Source of the DNA: Aromatoleum diolicum
Lineage (GTDB): Bacteria > Pseudomonadota > Gammaproteobacteria > Burkholderiales > Rhodocyclaceae
NCBI RefSeq assembly: GCF_012910955.1
Contig: NZ_WTVQ01000001.1
Span: forward strand, 62,001 to 126,000
Length of the DNA: 64,000 nt
Direction of reading: 5' to 3'
This document shows, piece by piece, positions 41,231 through 51,181 of this stretch. The position numbers were made by a program, and so were the translations under genes. Within the stretch, counting starts at the first letter, position 1. Every line of letters begins with the position of its first letter. The notes beneath the pieces were generated by a model. It ran no database searches and was not told where the DNA came from. It saw only the letters and a program-made list of their open reading frames with translations.

Positions 41231-42715
41231 CTAACCGACAGGACTGAAGTCGCCCAGCACCGGTACGGGCAGCGGCATTGCGCCACGCGGGAACACCACT
41301 TGCACAACAGTCCCCACACCCGCCGGGTTGGGATTCAGTGCCACCGTTGCGCGGTGCAGCTCGGCAATTTCGCGCACGATCGGCAGGCCTAGGCCCGAGC
41401 CGTCTTCGCCACTGCCAAGCACGCGGTAAAAGCGCTCGAACACGCGCTCGCGATCAGCCTCCGGGATCCCGACGCCGGTATCCTCGACCTCGAAAATCGG
41501 CGCTCCGGCGTGGCGCGTGCGGGCCGTGACCCGACCGCCCGCGGGGGTGTACTTGATCGCGTTATCCACGAGATTCTTGATCATTTCACGCAACAGCACC
41601 GGATTGCCTTCGACGATCAGCGGCTCGCTCGTGCCTTCGACACCCAGATCGATATCCTTTTCCTGTGCGCGCGGAAACAGGTCCTGCGCGACGTCACGCA
41701 CCAAGGGGCGCAGGTCGACCTGCTCGACGGCATACAGCTTTTCGAAGCTCGCCTCGGCACGCGCCAACGACAACAGCTGGTTGATGAGGTGACTGGCACG
41801 CTCGGTACTCTGCGCGATGCGCGACAGCGATCCACGCAACGCTTCAGGATCGGTCTCAAGCAGCGCCAGCTCGGTCTGCATCCTCAGGCCCGTCAGCGGC
41901 GTACGCATCTGGTGCGCCGCATCCGCGATAAAACGCTGCTGCGCCTGCAGGTTCTCTTCGAGACGCGCCATCATGTCGTTGAACGCGACAATCAGCGGCC
42001 GGACTTCCTCGGGGGCGCTCGCCGCGACAATGGGTGACAGGTCGGTGGGCCGGCGGCGGCGGATCAGGCTCTGCAAGCGGTTGAGGGGTGCGATCCCGCG
42101 AGTCAGACCCACCCACACCAGCACCACGGCGAGCGGGATGATCGCAAACTGCGGCAGCAGCACCCCGGTCACCACACGCGAAGCAAGGTCGCTGCGCTTG
42201 TTACGGGTTTCGGCGACCTGCACCAGGACCAGCGGGCTCGCCGGCTCCGGCCAGGGACGCAAGAACTGGAAGGCCACGCGCACCTCTTCGCCATGGATGA
42301 CGTCGTCGCGATAGAGCACTTCCTCTGGAATCACCGCCGGCGGGGGTGGCGTCCAGCCGATCTCGCGATCTCCGGTCACCAGATCGCCGCTCTCGTTGGC
42401 AACCTGGTAATACACGACGTCGTCCTGATCGGCGCGAAACAGCGCGCGCGGCGGCGCCGGAAAATGCACCGTCACCTTGCCATCTTCGACCGACACCAAG
42501 CGCGCCAAAGCCCGCACGCTGTCGGCCAGCGCACGATCATATGGCTGATTGGCGATGCTGTCGGCGACGTTGTGGGTGACGATGATCGAGATCGGCCACA
42601 GGAACAGCAGCGGCGCGAGCATCCAGTCAAGGATCTCGCCGAACAAGGAATTCGGCTGCGAGGGCGGCCGATTGGCCGCCACCGTCTTGTCAGGCTTTCG
42701 CCGCCTGGGCAGCAT
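41231..42715 (-). CDS. Two-component sensor histidine kinase (TctE/QseC-like)
   Basis: This 494-residue membrane kinase has two membrane helices (about residues 30-48 and 185-208) around a periplasmic 2CSK_N-type sensor domain, then HAMP, a phospho-acceptor domain with His in FIADAAHQMRTPLTGLRMQ, and an ATPase domain with NLVDNAIKYTP, DTGVGIP and GSGLGLPIV. Homologues sense tricarboxylates, but no tct transporter lies nearby; the adjacent acetate symporter makes a carboxylate-type signal plausible, which is inference. It overlaps the response-regulator gene by 26 bases. Confidence 0.9.
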   Translation of the reverse strand: MLPRRRKPDKTVAANRPPSQPNSLFGEILDWMLAPLLFLWPISIIVTHNVADSIANQPYDRALADSVRALARLVSVEDGKVTVHFPAPPRALFRADQDDVVYYQVANESGDLVTGDREIGWTPPPPAVIPEEVLYRDDVIHGEEVRVAFQFLRPWPEPASPLVLVQVAETRNKRSDLASRVVTGVLLPQFAIIPLAVVLVWVGLTRGIAPLNRLQSLIRRRRPTDLSPIVAASAPEEVRPLIVAFNDMMARLEENLQAQQRFIADAAHQMRTPLTGLRMQTELALLETDPEALRGSLSRIAQSTERASHLINQLLSLARAEASFEKLYAVEQVDLRPLVRDVAQDLFPRAQEKDIDLGVEGTSEPLIVEGNPVLLREMIKNLVDNAIKYTPAGGRVTARTRHAGAPIFEVEDTGVGIPEADRERVFERFYRVLGSGEDGSGLGLPIVREIAELHRATVALNPNPAGVGTVVQVVFPRGAMPLPVPVLGDFSPVG

Positions 42716-43376
42716 CCACGGGTTCCAGGCAGTAGCCGAGTCCGCGCACCGTCACGATACGCACCCCGCTGTCTTCGAGCTTCTTGCGAAGGCGATGGAC
42801 GTAGACCTCAATGGCATTGCTTGAGACTTCTTCTCCCCAACCGCACAGGTGGTCGACCAGCTGATCCTTGCTCACCAAGCGCCCCACCCGCAGGATGAAG
42901 ACCTCCAGCAGGCCGATTTCGCGCGCAGAGAATTCGACGACCTGGCCATTGATCTTCACGACCCGATCGGCCTGATCGTAGGACACGCCGCCGACTTCGA
43001 TGCAGCGCGGCTGCCCGGTGCCGCGCCGGGTCAGGGCTCGCACGCGCGCTTCCAGCTCCGGCAGCGCGAAGGGCTTCGTGAGGTAGTCGTCGGCCCCGGC
43101 ATCGAGCCCGCGTACGCGCTCCTCGACGCCATCCTGCGCGGTAAGGATCAGCACCGGCACGGCCGACTTGCGCGCGCGCAGGCGCTTGAGCACGTCGATC
43201 CCGGGAAGTCTGGGCAGGCCCAGGTCGAGAATCAGCAGATCGTACGGCTGCGATGCCAGAGCCGTATCGGCCTCGGTTCCCGACGCCACGTGATCGACTG
43301 CATAGCCGCCGCGCTTGAGCGCGCGGCACAAACCGTCAGCGATGACGGGATCATCTTCTGCCAGGAGAATCCGCAT
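42690..43376 (-). CDS. OmpR-family response regulator (TctD/QseB-like)
   Basis: This 228-residue regulator has a receiver domain (MRILLAEDDPVIADGL; Asp in LLILDLGLPRLPG; Thr/Lys in LTAQ and LTKPF) and an OmpR-type winged helix (FSAREIGLLEVFILRVG...SSNAIEVYVHRLRKKLEDSGVRIVTVRGLGYCL). It is the partner of the overlapping histidine kinase downstream. Both are transcribed away from groEL and towards actP. Confidence 0.92.
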   Translation of the reverse strand: MRILLAEDDPVIADGLCRALKRGGYAVDHVASGTEADTALASQPYDLLILDLGLPRLPGIDVLKRLRARKSAVPVLILTAQDGVEERVRGLDAGADDYLTKPFALPELEARVRALTRRGTGQPRCIEVGGVSYDQADRVVKINGQVVEFSAREIGLLEVFILRVGRLVSKDQLVDHLCGWGEEVSSNAIEVYVHRLRKKLEDSGVRIVTVRGLGYCLEPVDAAQAAKA

Positions 43377-43610
43377 TGGAATCAGGATGTAAGTTATGTG
43401 TAAGCGGGCACACCTAGATTCACACCCGCTGTTCTCCTTTACCCGGTCAGAGGAATGACCGCGCCGCCAGCGCGTTTATTCCCGGGAGCTTCCTGTTCAA
43501 AGAACCGGGGCTCCCGACCGCCTTTTTTACAAATCCGTTCAATTATCACACGCTTCTCTCGCATCTGCGCGGATCGGCACAGGCGCGTCCGTGCAAACTG
43601 CACGCGCAAT

Positions 43611-43640
43611 TGAAAACGGCTCCGCCGCAGCGGAGCCGTT
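43611..43640 (-). terminator. Terminator of the groES-groEL operon
   Basis: AACGGCTCCG (43615-43624) pairs with CGGAGCCGTT (43631-43640) over a 6-base loop; on the minus strand the stem is followed by TTTTCAATT. It lies 49 bases after the groEL stop. The rest of the 312-base gap 43377-43688 shows no gene. Confidence 0.85.
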
Positions 43641-43688
43641 CCACCGGGCACGAATGCCCGGAAACTTGAGGCGGACCTCAGGCAGGCA

Positions 43689-45347
<1,659 letters not shown>

Positions 45348-45389
45348 TCATTGCTCCTTGAATTCTGTGGATCGGTCCGACCGGGGCGC

Positions 45390-45680
45390 TCAGGCCTCGA
45401 CCACACCCATGATGTCTTCTTCGCGCATGACGAGCAGCTCGTCGCCTTCGACCTTGACGGTCTGGCCGGCGTACTTGCCGAACAGAACCTTGTCGCCGAC
45501 CTTGACGGCCATCGGGCGGACCTTGCCGTCGTCGAGGATCTTGCCGTTACCGACGGCCAGCACTTCGCCCTGATCGGGCTTCTCGCCGGCCGAATCCGGG
45601 ATCACGATGCCGCTGGCGGTTTTGCGTTCGGCTTCGAGGCGCTTGACGATCACGCGATCATGCAAGGGACGGATTTTCAT
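45390..45680 (-). CDS. groS: Co-chaperonin GroES (10 kDa)
   Basis: GroES caps the GroEL ring. The 96-residue protein starts [35 protein letters not shown], which covers the family signature and mobile loop (quoted as ends only: M1 to P35), and ends [15 protein letters not shown]. The ATG at 45680 is the family start. It is the first gene of the groES-groEL operon, with CIRCE 84 bases upstream. Confidence 0.97.
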   Translation of the reverse strand: MKIRPLHDRVIVKRLEAERKTASGIVIPDSAGEKPDQGEVLAVGNGKILDDGKVRPMAVKVGDKVLFGKYAGQTVKVEGDELLVMREEDIMGVVEA

Positions 45681-45763
45681 TGAGTCACTCCTTTTTGTTT
45701 CATCGAGTGCGGGACGTGGCCCGCCAGAAAAATTCGCAGTGGCCGCGGGCGTGGCCCGGGCCG

Positions 45764-45790
45764 TTAGCACTCACTGCCAACGAGTGCTAA
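45764..45790. promoter_or_regulatory. CIRCE operator (HrcA binding site)
   Basis: TTAGCACTC-N9-GAGTGCTAA is an exact match to the CIRCE consensus bound by the heat-shock repressor HrcA. It overlaps the -10 box of the groES promoter at base 45790, so bound HrcA would block transcription start. hrcA itself is not in this window. Confidence 0.97.
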
Positions 45791-45818
45791 TAATAGGGAC
45801 GCACTTTTGGTATTTCAA
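45790..45818 (-). promoter_or_regulatory. Sigma-70 promoter of groES-groEL
   Basis: On the minus strand TTGAAA (45813-45818), a 17-base spacer and TATTAT (45790-45795). Its downstream edge touches the CIRCE element. The rest of the 361-base gap up to the bufferin gene (45819-46041) has no gene; it should hold the promoter of the plus-strand operon. Confidence 0.85.
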
Positions 45819-46041
45819 GTGCGCCAGCGCGGAAATATCCGAGCGACCGGCGATACCCGGCGTTTCGCAGGCTTTCAAGTCGCCGTCTGGCGCGATTTCA
45901 GCTAGTTGGGGACGCGATCGTTCTTTTTTGGAAGCCGGTGTAAGAAACGGGTGCGCAGGCGCGACTACTGCAGCAACACGACGATATCGCGATCGCCGTG
46001 CCATGCAGCACCCCCAACCCTACCCATCGAAGGAGATCAAA

Positions 46042-46350
46042 ATGTCCCACACCACTTCCCGTTACGTATCCGCGGCAGCCATGGCGCTGGCCTTGAGTGC
46101 AGCCCTCTCCGCTTCTGCCATATCCGCTGCGGAACCCCCTGCCGACAAGGAGAAGTGCTTCGGCGTGGCGCTGAAGGGCAAAAACGACTGCGCCGCCGGC
46201 CCGGGCACGAGTTGCGCGGGGACGGCGAAGATCGACTATCAGGGCAACGCCTGGTCGTTGGTGCCCAAGGGCAGCTGCGACAAGACGGCGTCGCCGACCT
46301 CGCCGAGCGGCTTCGGCCAGATGCAGGCATTCAAGGAAAGGAAGTCTTGA
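46042..46350 (+). CDS. bufA1: DUF2282 precursor peptide (bufferin BufA1-type RiPP)
   Basis: This 102-residue precursor has a signal peptide ([19 protein letters not shown], cleavage near residue 30) and a core with four cysteines in the DUF2282 pattern: [29 protein letters not shown] and KGSCDK. DUF2282 proteins were recently described as bufferins, ribosomal peptides whose cysteines are modified by a DUF692 enzyme so that they bind copper in the periplasm. AAGGAG at 46030-46035 precedes the ATG. The modifying enzyme, its partner and a DoxX protein follow in one operon. Metal specificity here is inferred from the family. Confidence 0.88.
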   Translation: MSHTTSRYVSAAAMALALSAALSASAISAAEPPADKEKCFGVALKGKNDCAAGPGTSCAGTAKIDYQGNAWSLVPKGSCDKTASPTSPSGFGQMQAFKERKS

Positions 46351-46379
46351 TCAGTCCCGTTGAAAACGGAGCGCGTCAC

Positions 46380-47306
46380 ATGTCGCCCGCTTCGCCATCG
46401 ACGTCGCGCACGCGGGGCGCTGCGGCCCGGACCTTGCCCCCACGGGCGGGGCTGGGCCTCAAGCCTGCCCATTTCCAGGTGATTCTGGAAACCTTGCCGC
46501 AGATCGGTTTCTTCGAGGTGCACGCCGAGAACTACATGGTGGCGGGCGGGCCGTTTCATCATTACCTGGGGCGTATCCGCGAACAGTATGCGCTGTCCTT
46601 GCATGGGGTCGGACTGTCGATCGGCGCGGAAGCCCCCCTGGATGTGGCGCATCTGGATGCGCTGGCGGCACTGATCGACCGCTATGCGCCGCAGTCGTTC
46701 TCGGAACACCTCGCGTGGTCGACTCACGGAGATGTTTTCCTGAACGACTTGCTGCCACTGCCGTACACGCGTGCGACGCTGCAGCGCGTCTGCGATCATA
46801 TCGACCAGGTGCAGTCACATCTGCGCCGACGCATGTTGCTGGAGAATCCGGCGACCTATGTCGAGTTCGCCGCGTCGACGCTAAGCGAGACCACATTCAT
46901 TGACGAGGTGGTGCGCCGCACGGGCTGCGGGCTGTTGCTGGACGTCAACAATCTTTATGTATCCTGCGTCAATCACGGACGCGACGCCGCGGCTTACCTG
47001 CGCGCGCTGCCGCTCGGGCACGTGGGCGAGATCCACCTTGCCGGTTTCGCCCGCCAGCAGGATGCCGCCGGTGATCTGCTGCTGATCGATAGCCACGGCG
47101 CACCGGTGGCGCAAGCGGTGTGGGATCTGTATCAACTGGCCCTCGACGTGACCGGCCCGGTCGCGACGCTGATCGAACGCGACAACGATATTCCGCCGCT
47201 CGATGTGCTGCTGGCTGAAGTCGGCGCGGCAGACGGACTGCTCGACGCTGCACAACACGAGCCCCCATCCGGCAGGCGGCCGGAGCACGCGGAGATGCCG
47301 GCATGA
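46380..47306 (+). CDS. bufB: DUF692 multinuclear iron oxidase (BufB-type RiPP-modifying enzyme)
   Basis: MNIO/DUF692 enzymes use two or three irons and oxygen to rewrite cysteines in precursor peptides. The 308-residue TIM-barrel protein shows the ligand-bearing strand ends: [66 protein letters not shown] and [10 protein letters not shown]. The ATG at 46380 has GGAG 8 bases before it and follows the precursor by 29 bases. Its stop overlaps bufC as ATGA. Its substrate is almost certainly the DUF2282 peptide encoded just upstream. Confidence 0.9.
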   Translation: MSPASPSTSRTRGAAARTLPPRAGLGLKPAHFQVILETLPQIGFFEVHAENYMVAGGPFHHYLGRIREQYALSLHGVGLSIGAEAPLDVAHLDALAALIDRYAPQSFSEHLAWSTHGDVFLNDLLPLPYTRATLQRVCDHIDQVQSHLRRRMLLENPATYVEFAASTLSETTFIDEVVRRTGCGLLLDVNNLYVSCVNHGRDAAAYLRALPLGHVGEIHLAGFARQQDAAGDLLLIDSHGAPVAQAVWDLYQLALDVTGPVATLIERDNDIPPLDVLLAEVGAADGLLDAAQHEPPSGRRPEHAEMPA

Positions 47307-48088
47307 GTGCGCAGGCGCGCTTTACCGACGCCCTGCTCGACCCGGCGCTGCCGTGCCCGGAGGGTCTCATGACGTGGAACGGTTCCGACCTGGCGCTGCG
47401 CTTCGCGGTGTATCGCAACAATGTCGTCGTGTCGCTGGTCGATGCCCTTGCCGATACCTTTCCGGTGACGCGCGAACTGGTCGGCGACGAATTCTTTCGC
47501 GCGATGGCGCAGGTTTTCGTCCGTACATACCCGCCCCGCTCACGCGTCCTGGCCGGTTTCGGACGCGACTTCCCGGACTTCGTGGAGACCTTTCCACCGG
47601 CTGCCCCCCTGCCCTACCTCGCGGATGTCGCACGGCTCGAGATGTTGCGCGTGCAGGCCTACCACGCGGCGGACGTCCCGCCGCTGGTGCCCGCGGCCAT
47701 CGCCGGGATGCTGGCCGAGCCGCGGCAACTCCCCGCGCTGCGCATCGGCTGCCACCCGTCGGCGGCGATCCTGCGTTCGTCCCATGCGGTGTTTTCGCTG
47801 TGGGCGGCGCACCAAGGGAGGGTGTGCCTGTCGGCCGTCAATCCGGCACTCCCCGAAACGGTGCTGGTGGTGCGCGTCGGTCTGGATGTCCAGACGATTC
47901 AGCTCAGGCCTGCGGTCGGCCTGTTCATCGCGCACATGATGCGCGGCACGAACCTCGCGACGGCGGTCGACGCAGCAAGCGCCGACGATTCCGGCTTCGA
48001 CCTTGGCGAAGCGCTCGCAATGCTGCTTCGCTGGCAGTTGATCACGGCGCTGCATACAGGAGATCACGCTCATGAGCACCCATATTGA
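47303..48088 (+). CDS. bufC: DUF2063 partner protein (BufC/HvfC-type)
   Basis: This 261-residue protein has the N-terminal DUF2063 domain ([44 protein letters not shown] region, quoted by ends A31 to R74) followed by a mixed alpha/beta C-terminal domain. In characterised systems the partner binds the precursor leader and delivers the core to the DUF692 enzyme; a winged-helix RiPP-recognition fold has been noted for such proteins. It overlaps bufB by 4 bases and the DoxX gene by 17, so the whole set is translationally coupled. Confidence 0.87.
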   Translation: MSAQARFTDALLDPALPCPEGLMTWNGSDLALRFAVYRNNVVVSLVDALADTFPVTRELVGDEFFRAMAQVFVRTYPPRSRVLAGFGRDFPDFVETFPPAAPLPYLADVARLEMLRVQAYHAADVPPLVPAAIAGMLAEPRQLPALRIGCHPSAAILRSSHAVFSLWAAHQGRVCLSAVNPALPETVLVVRVGLDVQTIQLRPAVGLFIAHMMRGTNLATAVDAASADDSGFDLGEALAMLLRWQLITALHTGDHAHEHPY

Positions 48089-48605
48089 AACTGTCAGCAG
48101 CGTCGGCGGCGGCGCCAAACCGGGTCCAGCTGCGCTGCTCGGCCAGGTCGTCACGCTGTTCGAGCGCATCCCGGACTCACTGATCGCGTTCATCGGGCGC
48201 TTTTCGATCGCAGCAGTATTCTGGAAGTCCGGACAGACGAAGATCGAGGGCTTGGCCATCGATCTCGTGAGCGGCGAGTTCGAACTGGGAATGCCGCAGC
48301 TGTCGGACGATGCGCTGTTCCTGTTCCGGGACGAATACCGCCTGCCGCTAATTCCGCCCGAGCTGGCCGCGCCACTGGCGGCATTTGCCGAGCATCTGTT
48401 TCCGGTCCTGATCCTGATTGGACTGGCAACGCGCTTCGCCTCGCTTGCGCTGCTGGTGATGACATTGACGATCCAGCTCTTCGTCTACCCCGACGCCTAC
48501 CCGACGCACGGGGTATGGGCGGCCGTGCTGCTGTACCTGATGGCCCGCGGCCCGGGCAAGGCCTCGGTGGACCACTGGATCACGCGCCACTGCGCACCGC
48601 GCTGA
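48072..48605 (+). CDS. DoxX-family membrane protein of the bufferin operon
   Basis: This 177-residue protein has four predicted membrane segments and a DoxX core (FIGRFSIAAVFWKSGQTKIEG...LAAFAEHLFPVLILIGLATRFASLALLVM). DoxX proteins regularly close DUF2282-DUF692-DUF2063 operons; their role there is not established, but quinone-linked redox or peptide maturation at the membrane has been suggested. Its start lies within the end of bufC. It converges on the anti-sigma gene. Confidence 0.87.
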   Translation: MSTHIETVSSVGGGAKPGPAALLGQVVTLFERIPDSLIAFIGRFSIAAVFWKSGQTKIEGLAIDLVSGEFELGMPQLSDDALFLFRDEYRLPLIPPELAAPLAAFAEHLFPVLILIGLATRFASLALLVMTLTIQLFVYPDAYPTHGVWAAVLLYLMARGPGKASVDHWITRHCAPR

Positions 48606-48666
48606 CGGAGGCTCGGCGAGGGGCTTGCGGCCTCCTTTGCCGGGGCCTCAGGGCGCGCGTCGCGGC

Positions 48667-48861
48667 TCACTTGCCCCCGGTGTTGTCGCGACCTTTTGCA
48701 TAGGCGCGCATCGCTTCGCGGAGAAATTTCATGTGCTCGCCGAAATTGCGACAACCCGAGCACATCGCGATGTGCATCCGCAGCAGCAGTCGCTCCTTCA
48801 CCGTGAGCTCGCGTTCCTGCGATTCCGAGTACAGGCGGGTCACTTCCCGGCAGTTCAGCAT
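48667..48861 (-). CDS. Small zinc-finger anti-sigma factor (zf-HC2 type)
   Basis: This 64-residue soluble protein has the zinc-type anti-sigma motif H-x3-C-x2-C in LRMHIAMCSGC, plus an upstream Cys in MLNCREVTRLYSES. No membrane segment is present, so it should act in the cytoplasm by holding the ECF sigma factor encoded just upstream and releasing it on oxidation or metal stress. Its ATG lies inside the last codons of the sigma gene, implying coupled translation and stoichiometric expression. Confidence 0.82.
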   Translation of the reverse strand: MLNCREVTRLYSESQERELTVKERLLLRMHIAMCSGCRNFGEHMKFLREAMRAYAKGRDNTGGK

Positions 48862-49487
48862 GCTTGCTCTCCGTTTGCGAACCAGCGGTTTTCGAGACAT
48901 TCCCGCAAGCGCATGCGCGCGCGGTACAGCATCACGTTCAGATTGCTGGTCGTGATGCCGACCGATGCGCAGATTTCGCTGGAATCGAGTTCGATGAATT
49001 CCCGCATCATGAAGACACGCGCCTGATTTCCCGGCAGACCTTCGAGGCAGGTCTCGAACACGCGCCAGAACTGGCTTTCGCGCAGGGATTCATGGGGATT
49101 GCCCCAAGTCGCGGGGTGTTCGTCGGCCTGCCAGAACCCCCGGCGATTGAAGAGCACTGAAAAGTCCTCGTCCTCGTCGTCTTCGCGCAGCAGGCTGCTG
49201 GCATCGACGACACGCAGCCGCTGGCGCAGGATATCGGCGATCTTGTTCTTGAGGATGGCGAACACCCAGGTTTTCAACGCGGCGCGGCCGGAAAACGATC
49301 TTGCATTGCGCAGCGCACCGATCAGGGCTTCCTGCACGGCATCCTCGGCGAGATGAGCATCCGAAAGCTGGAGCGTCGCAAACCTGAGCATCTGCCGCCG
49401 CAGTGCCTCGAGAAAGTCATCGTCATACAAACCGACGTGCTTGGACGCACCGGAAGGGGTATCCGCGGCCGGTACCTGCTGAGTCAT
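48855..49487 (-). CDS. ECF-type RNA polymerase sigma factor
   Basis: This 210-residue sigma factor has region 2 (LRRQMLRFATLQLSDAHLAEDAVQEALIGALRNARSFSGRAALKTWVFAILKNKIAD, quoted by ends L30 to D87) and region 4 (LPGNQARVFMMREFIELDSSEICASVGITTSNLNVMLYRARMRLRECL). An acidic linker EDDEDEDF and a Trp-containing loop separate them. ATG at 49487 has GGGAGCCCGGAA in front. Paired sigma/anti-sigma genes beside DUF2282-DUF692-DUF2063-DoxX operons control those operons in several proteobacteria, so control of the convergent bufferin operon is likely but inferred. Confidence 0.86.
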   Translation of the reverse strand: MTQQVPAADTPSGASKHVGLYDDDFLEALRRQMLRFATLQLSDAHLAEDAVQEALIGALRNARSFSGRAALKTWVFAILKNKIADILRQRLRVVDASSLLREDDEDEDFSVLFNRRGFWQADEHPATWGNPHESLRESQFWRVFETCLEGLPGNQARVFMMREFIELDSSEICASVGITTSNLNVMLYRARMRLRECLENRWFANGEQAC

Positions 49488-49520
49488 TTCCGGGCTCCCA
49501 TGTGTGGCACACAGCCTCGC

Positions 49521-49539
49521 GATACAAGCGGGATGTATC
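49521..49539. promoter_or_regulatory. Inverted repeat in the ECF sigma-gene promoter region
   Basis: GATACA-N7-TGTATC lies 34 bases before the sigma-factor ATG. A GGAATC (minus strand, 49542-49547) directly upstream resembles an ECF -35 element. It may be part of an autoregulated promoter or an operator; no binding protein is known. Confidence 0.3.
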
Positions 49540-49714
49540 CTGATTCCAATCCGCCAAAAGGCCTCTGCTGCAGATTCGTCCGGCGCCGGAAAAAATGCAA
49601 GCAGCCATTCCCGGAGCAGTCCACACGCCGCGCTGGCTTGCAAGGTGCCGCCGCGTAGTAGACGTAACTTTATGTGACAATACCCCCCCTACGACATAGG
49701 TTATAAAGCTGCCG

Positions 49715-51181
49715 ATGTATTCCCTGCTTCGCAAGCACCTCTTTCCTTTGCTCGCAGTCCTGACGATGGCCGGGGGGGCGCTTCTGCCCGCACCGGCGAC
49801 GTCCGGCGAACAGGCTGACCGCGCCGTGGCAGCGGTGCAAAAACTGCTCGCATCGGGCCACGTGGCACCCGGTACGCGACTGCACCTGGGCTTCAAGCAG
49901 GGCAACATCGATGCCTTCCTCGGGCGCGATCTGACCTTGCAGAAGGAGTGGGAAAATCTGACCGGTATCGTCCTCGACGCACAAATCGTCCCGCAACAGT
50001 CGGTCCGTCAGACGCTGCAGAACGACACGGGCGTCGACATTACCGTCGCGCGCAACCACGAATACCCGGACCTGCTGGCGGAAGGCTTGGTCACCGACCT
50101 CACCCCGCTCTACGCGGAATACGGCTTCCAACTCGACGACAACGCGACCGACGGCTTCATCCGCCCGGATCTTCAGGCGTGGGTGGGCGAGCGCGCGGTG
50201 GCAATTCCTGCCGATGGTGACATCGTACTGCTGTACCTGCGCCGCGATCTGCTGGACAGCCCCCAGGAGCAGGCCGCATTCCGCAAGACCTACGGCCGGG
50301 CGCTGGCGGCGCCGAAAACCTGGGCGGAGTACGAGGATCTGCTGCGATTCTTCCACCGCCCCACACAAGGCCTGTATGGCTGTGCCGAAGAACGCGATCA
50401 GGAAGGCGCATGGATGTACTGGATGCCGCGCTTCCTGTCGGCGACTTCACCTTACCAAGCCTTGTTCGATGCGCAGATGCGCCCCCTGCTCGACACGCCG
50501 GTGGGCGTCGCCGCAACCGAGAGCTACATTGCCGCGGTGAAGTATTCCGCTCCCGGGACCACCGACAACGGTCGGGGTTACAACTTCGTCCTGCCGCTGT
50601 TCGCCCAGGGCAAGGCGTTCGCGACGATCTTTACGGTAGCCGGGGCCAAACTCTTCAACGGCGAAGGTTCGGCAGTGCGCGGGAAATTCATCACCGTGGC
50701 AATCCCCGGATACCGCCACGGCGGACAGTTACTGCATCGAAACACGCCAATCTATGGCAACAATCTGGTCATCCCGAAATCCGCGAAAAACGCGAAGCTG
50801 GCGTTTCTTTATGCCATGTGGCTTACCGACCCGGACATCTCGGCGCGCTCGATCGGCGTGACCGGGGGTTTTGCCGACCCGTATCGCTGGAGTCATCTGC
50901 GCGATGCACGCATCCGCGAGATCTATACCGCCGAGGCACTGGAGACTTTCGCCGGTGAGTGGGCAACGACGCTGCCGGCCGGGACCGGCCTGCGTGGCGA
51001 TGGCGACTATCTGGCAGCGCTCGATCGCAACCTGACGGCGGCGGCGCGTGGCGAGATCGGTGCGCACGAGGCGATGAAGCGCACCAGCGCGGAATGGGAG
51101 GCAATCACCGAGCGGCTCGGCCGGGCGGAGCAGGTCCGTCAGTGGCAGGCGTCGCGCAAGCGTCCCGGTGGGCGTTCATGA
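49715..51181 (+). CDS. Family 1-like periplasmic solute-binding protein without a transporter
   Basis: This 488-residue protein has a signal peptide (MYSLLRKHLFPLLAVLTMAGG...APATS) and the two-lobed fold of ABC sugar-type binding proteins: LHLGFKQGNIDAFLGRDLTLQKEWENLTGI-type start (ends quoted), ADGDIVLLYLRRDLLD, APKTWAEYEDLLRFF, IPKSAKNAKLAFLYAMWLTDP. No ABC permease or ATPase is encoded nearby. Its stop overlaps the ATG of a GGDEF-EAL protein (ATGA), so it most likely acts as the ligand sensor that reports to that membrane protein. The ligand is unknown. Confidence 0.82.
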   Translation: MYSLLRKHLFPLLAVLTMAGGALLPAPATSGEQADRAVAAVQKLLASGHVAPGTRLHLGFKQGNIDAFLGRDLTLQKEWENLTGIVLDAQIVPQQSVRQTLQNDTGVDITVARNHEYPDLLAEGLVTDLTPLYAEYGFQLDDNATDGFIRPDLQAWVGERAVAIPADGDIVLLYLRRDLLDSPQEQAAFRKTYGRALAAPKTWAEYEDLLRFFHRPTQGLYGCAEERDQEGAWMYWMPRFLSATSPYQALFDAQMRPLLDTPVGVAATESYIAAVKYSAPGTTDNGRGYNFVLPLFAQGKAFATIFTVAGAKLFNGEGSAVRGKFITVAIPGYRHGGQLLHRNTPIYGNNLVIPKSAKNAKLAFLYAMWLTDPDISARSIGVTGGFADPYRWSHLRDARIREIYTAEALETFAGEWATTLPAGTGLRGDGDYLAALDRNLTAAARGEIGAHEAMKRTSAEWEAITERLGRAEQVRQWQASRKRPGGRS

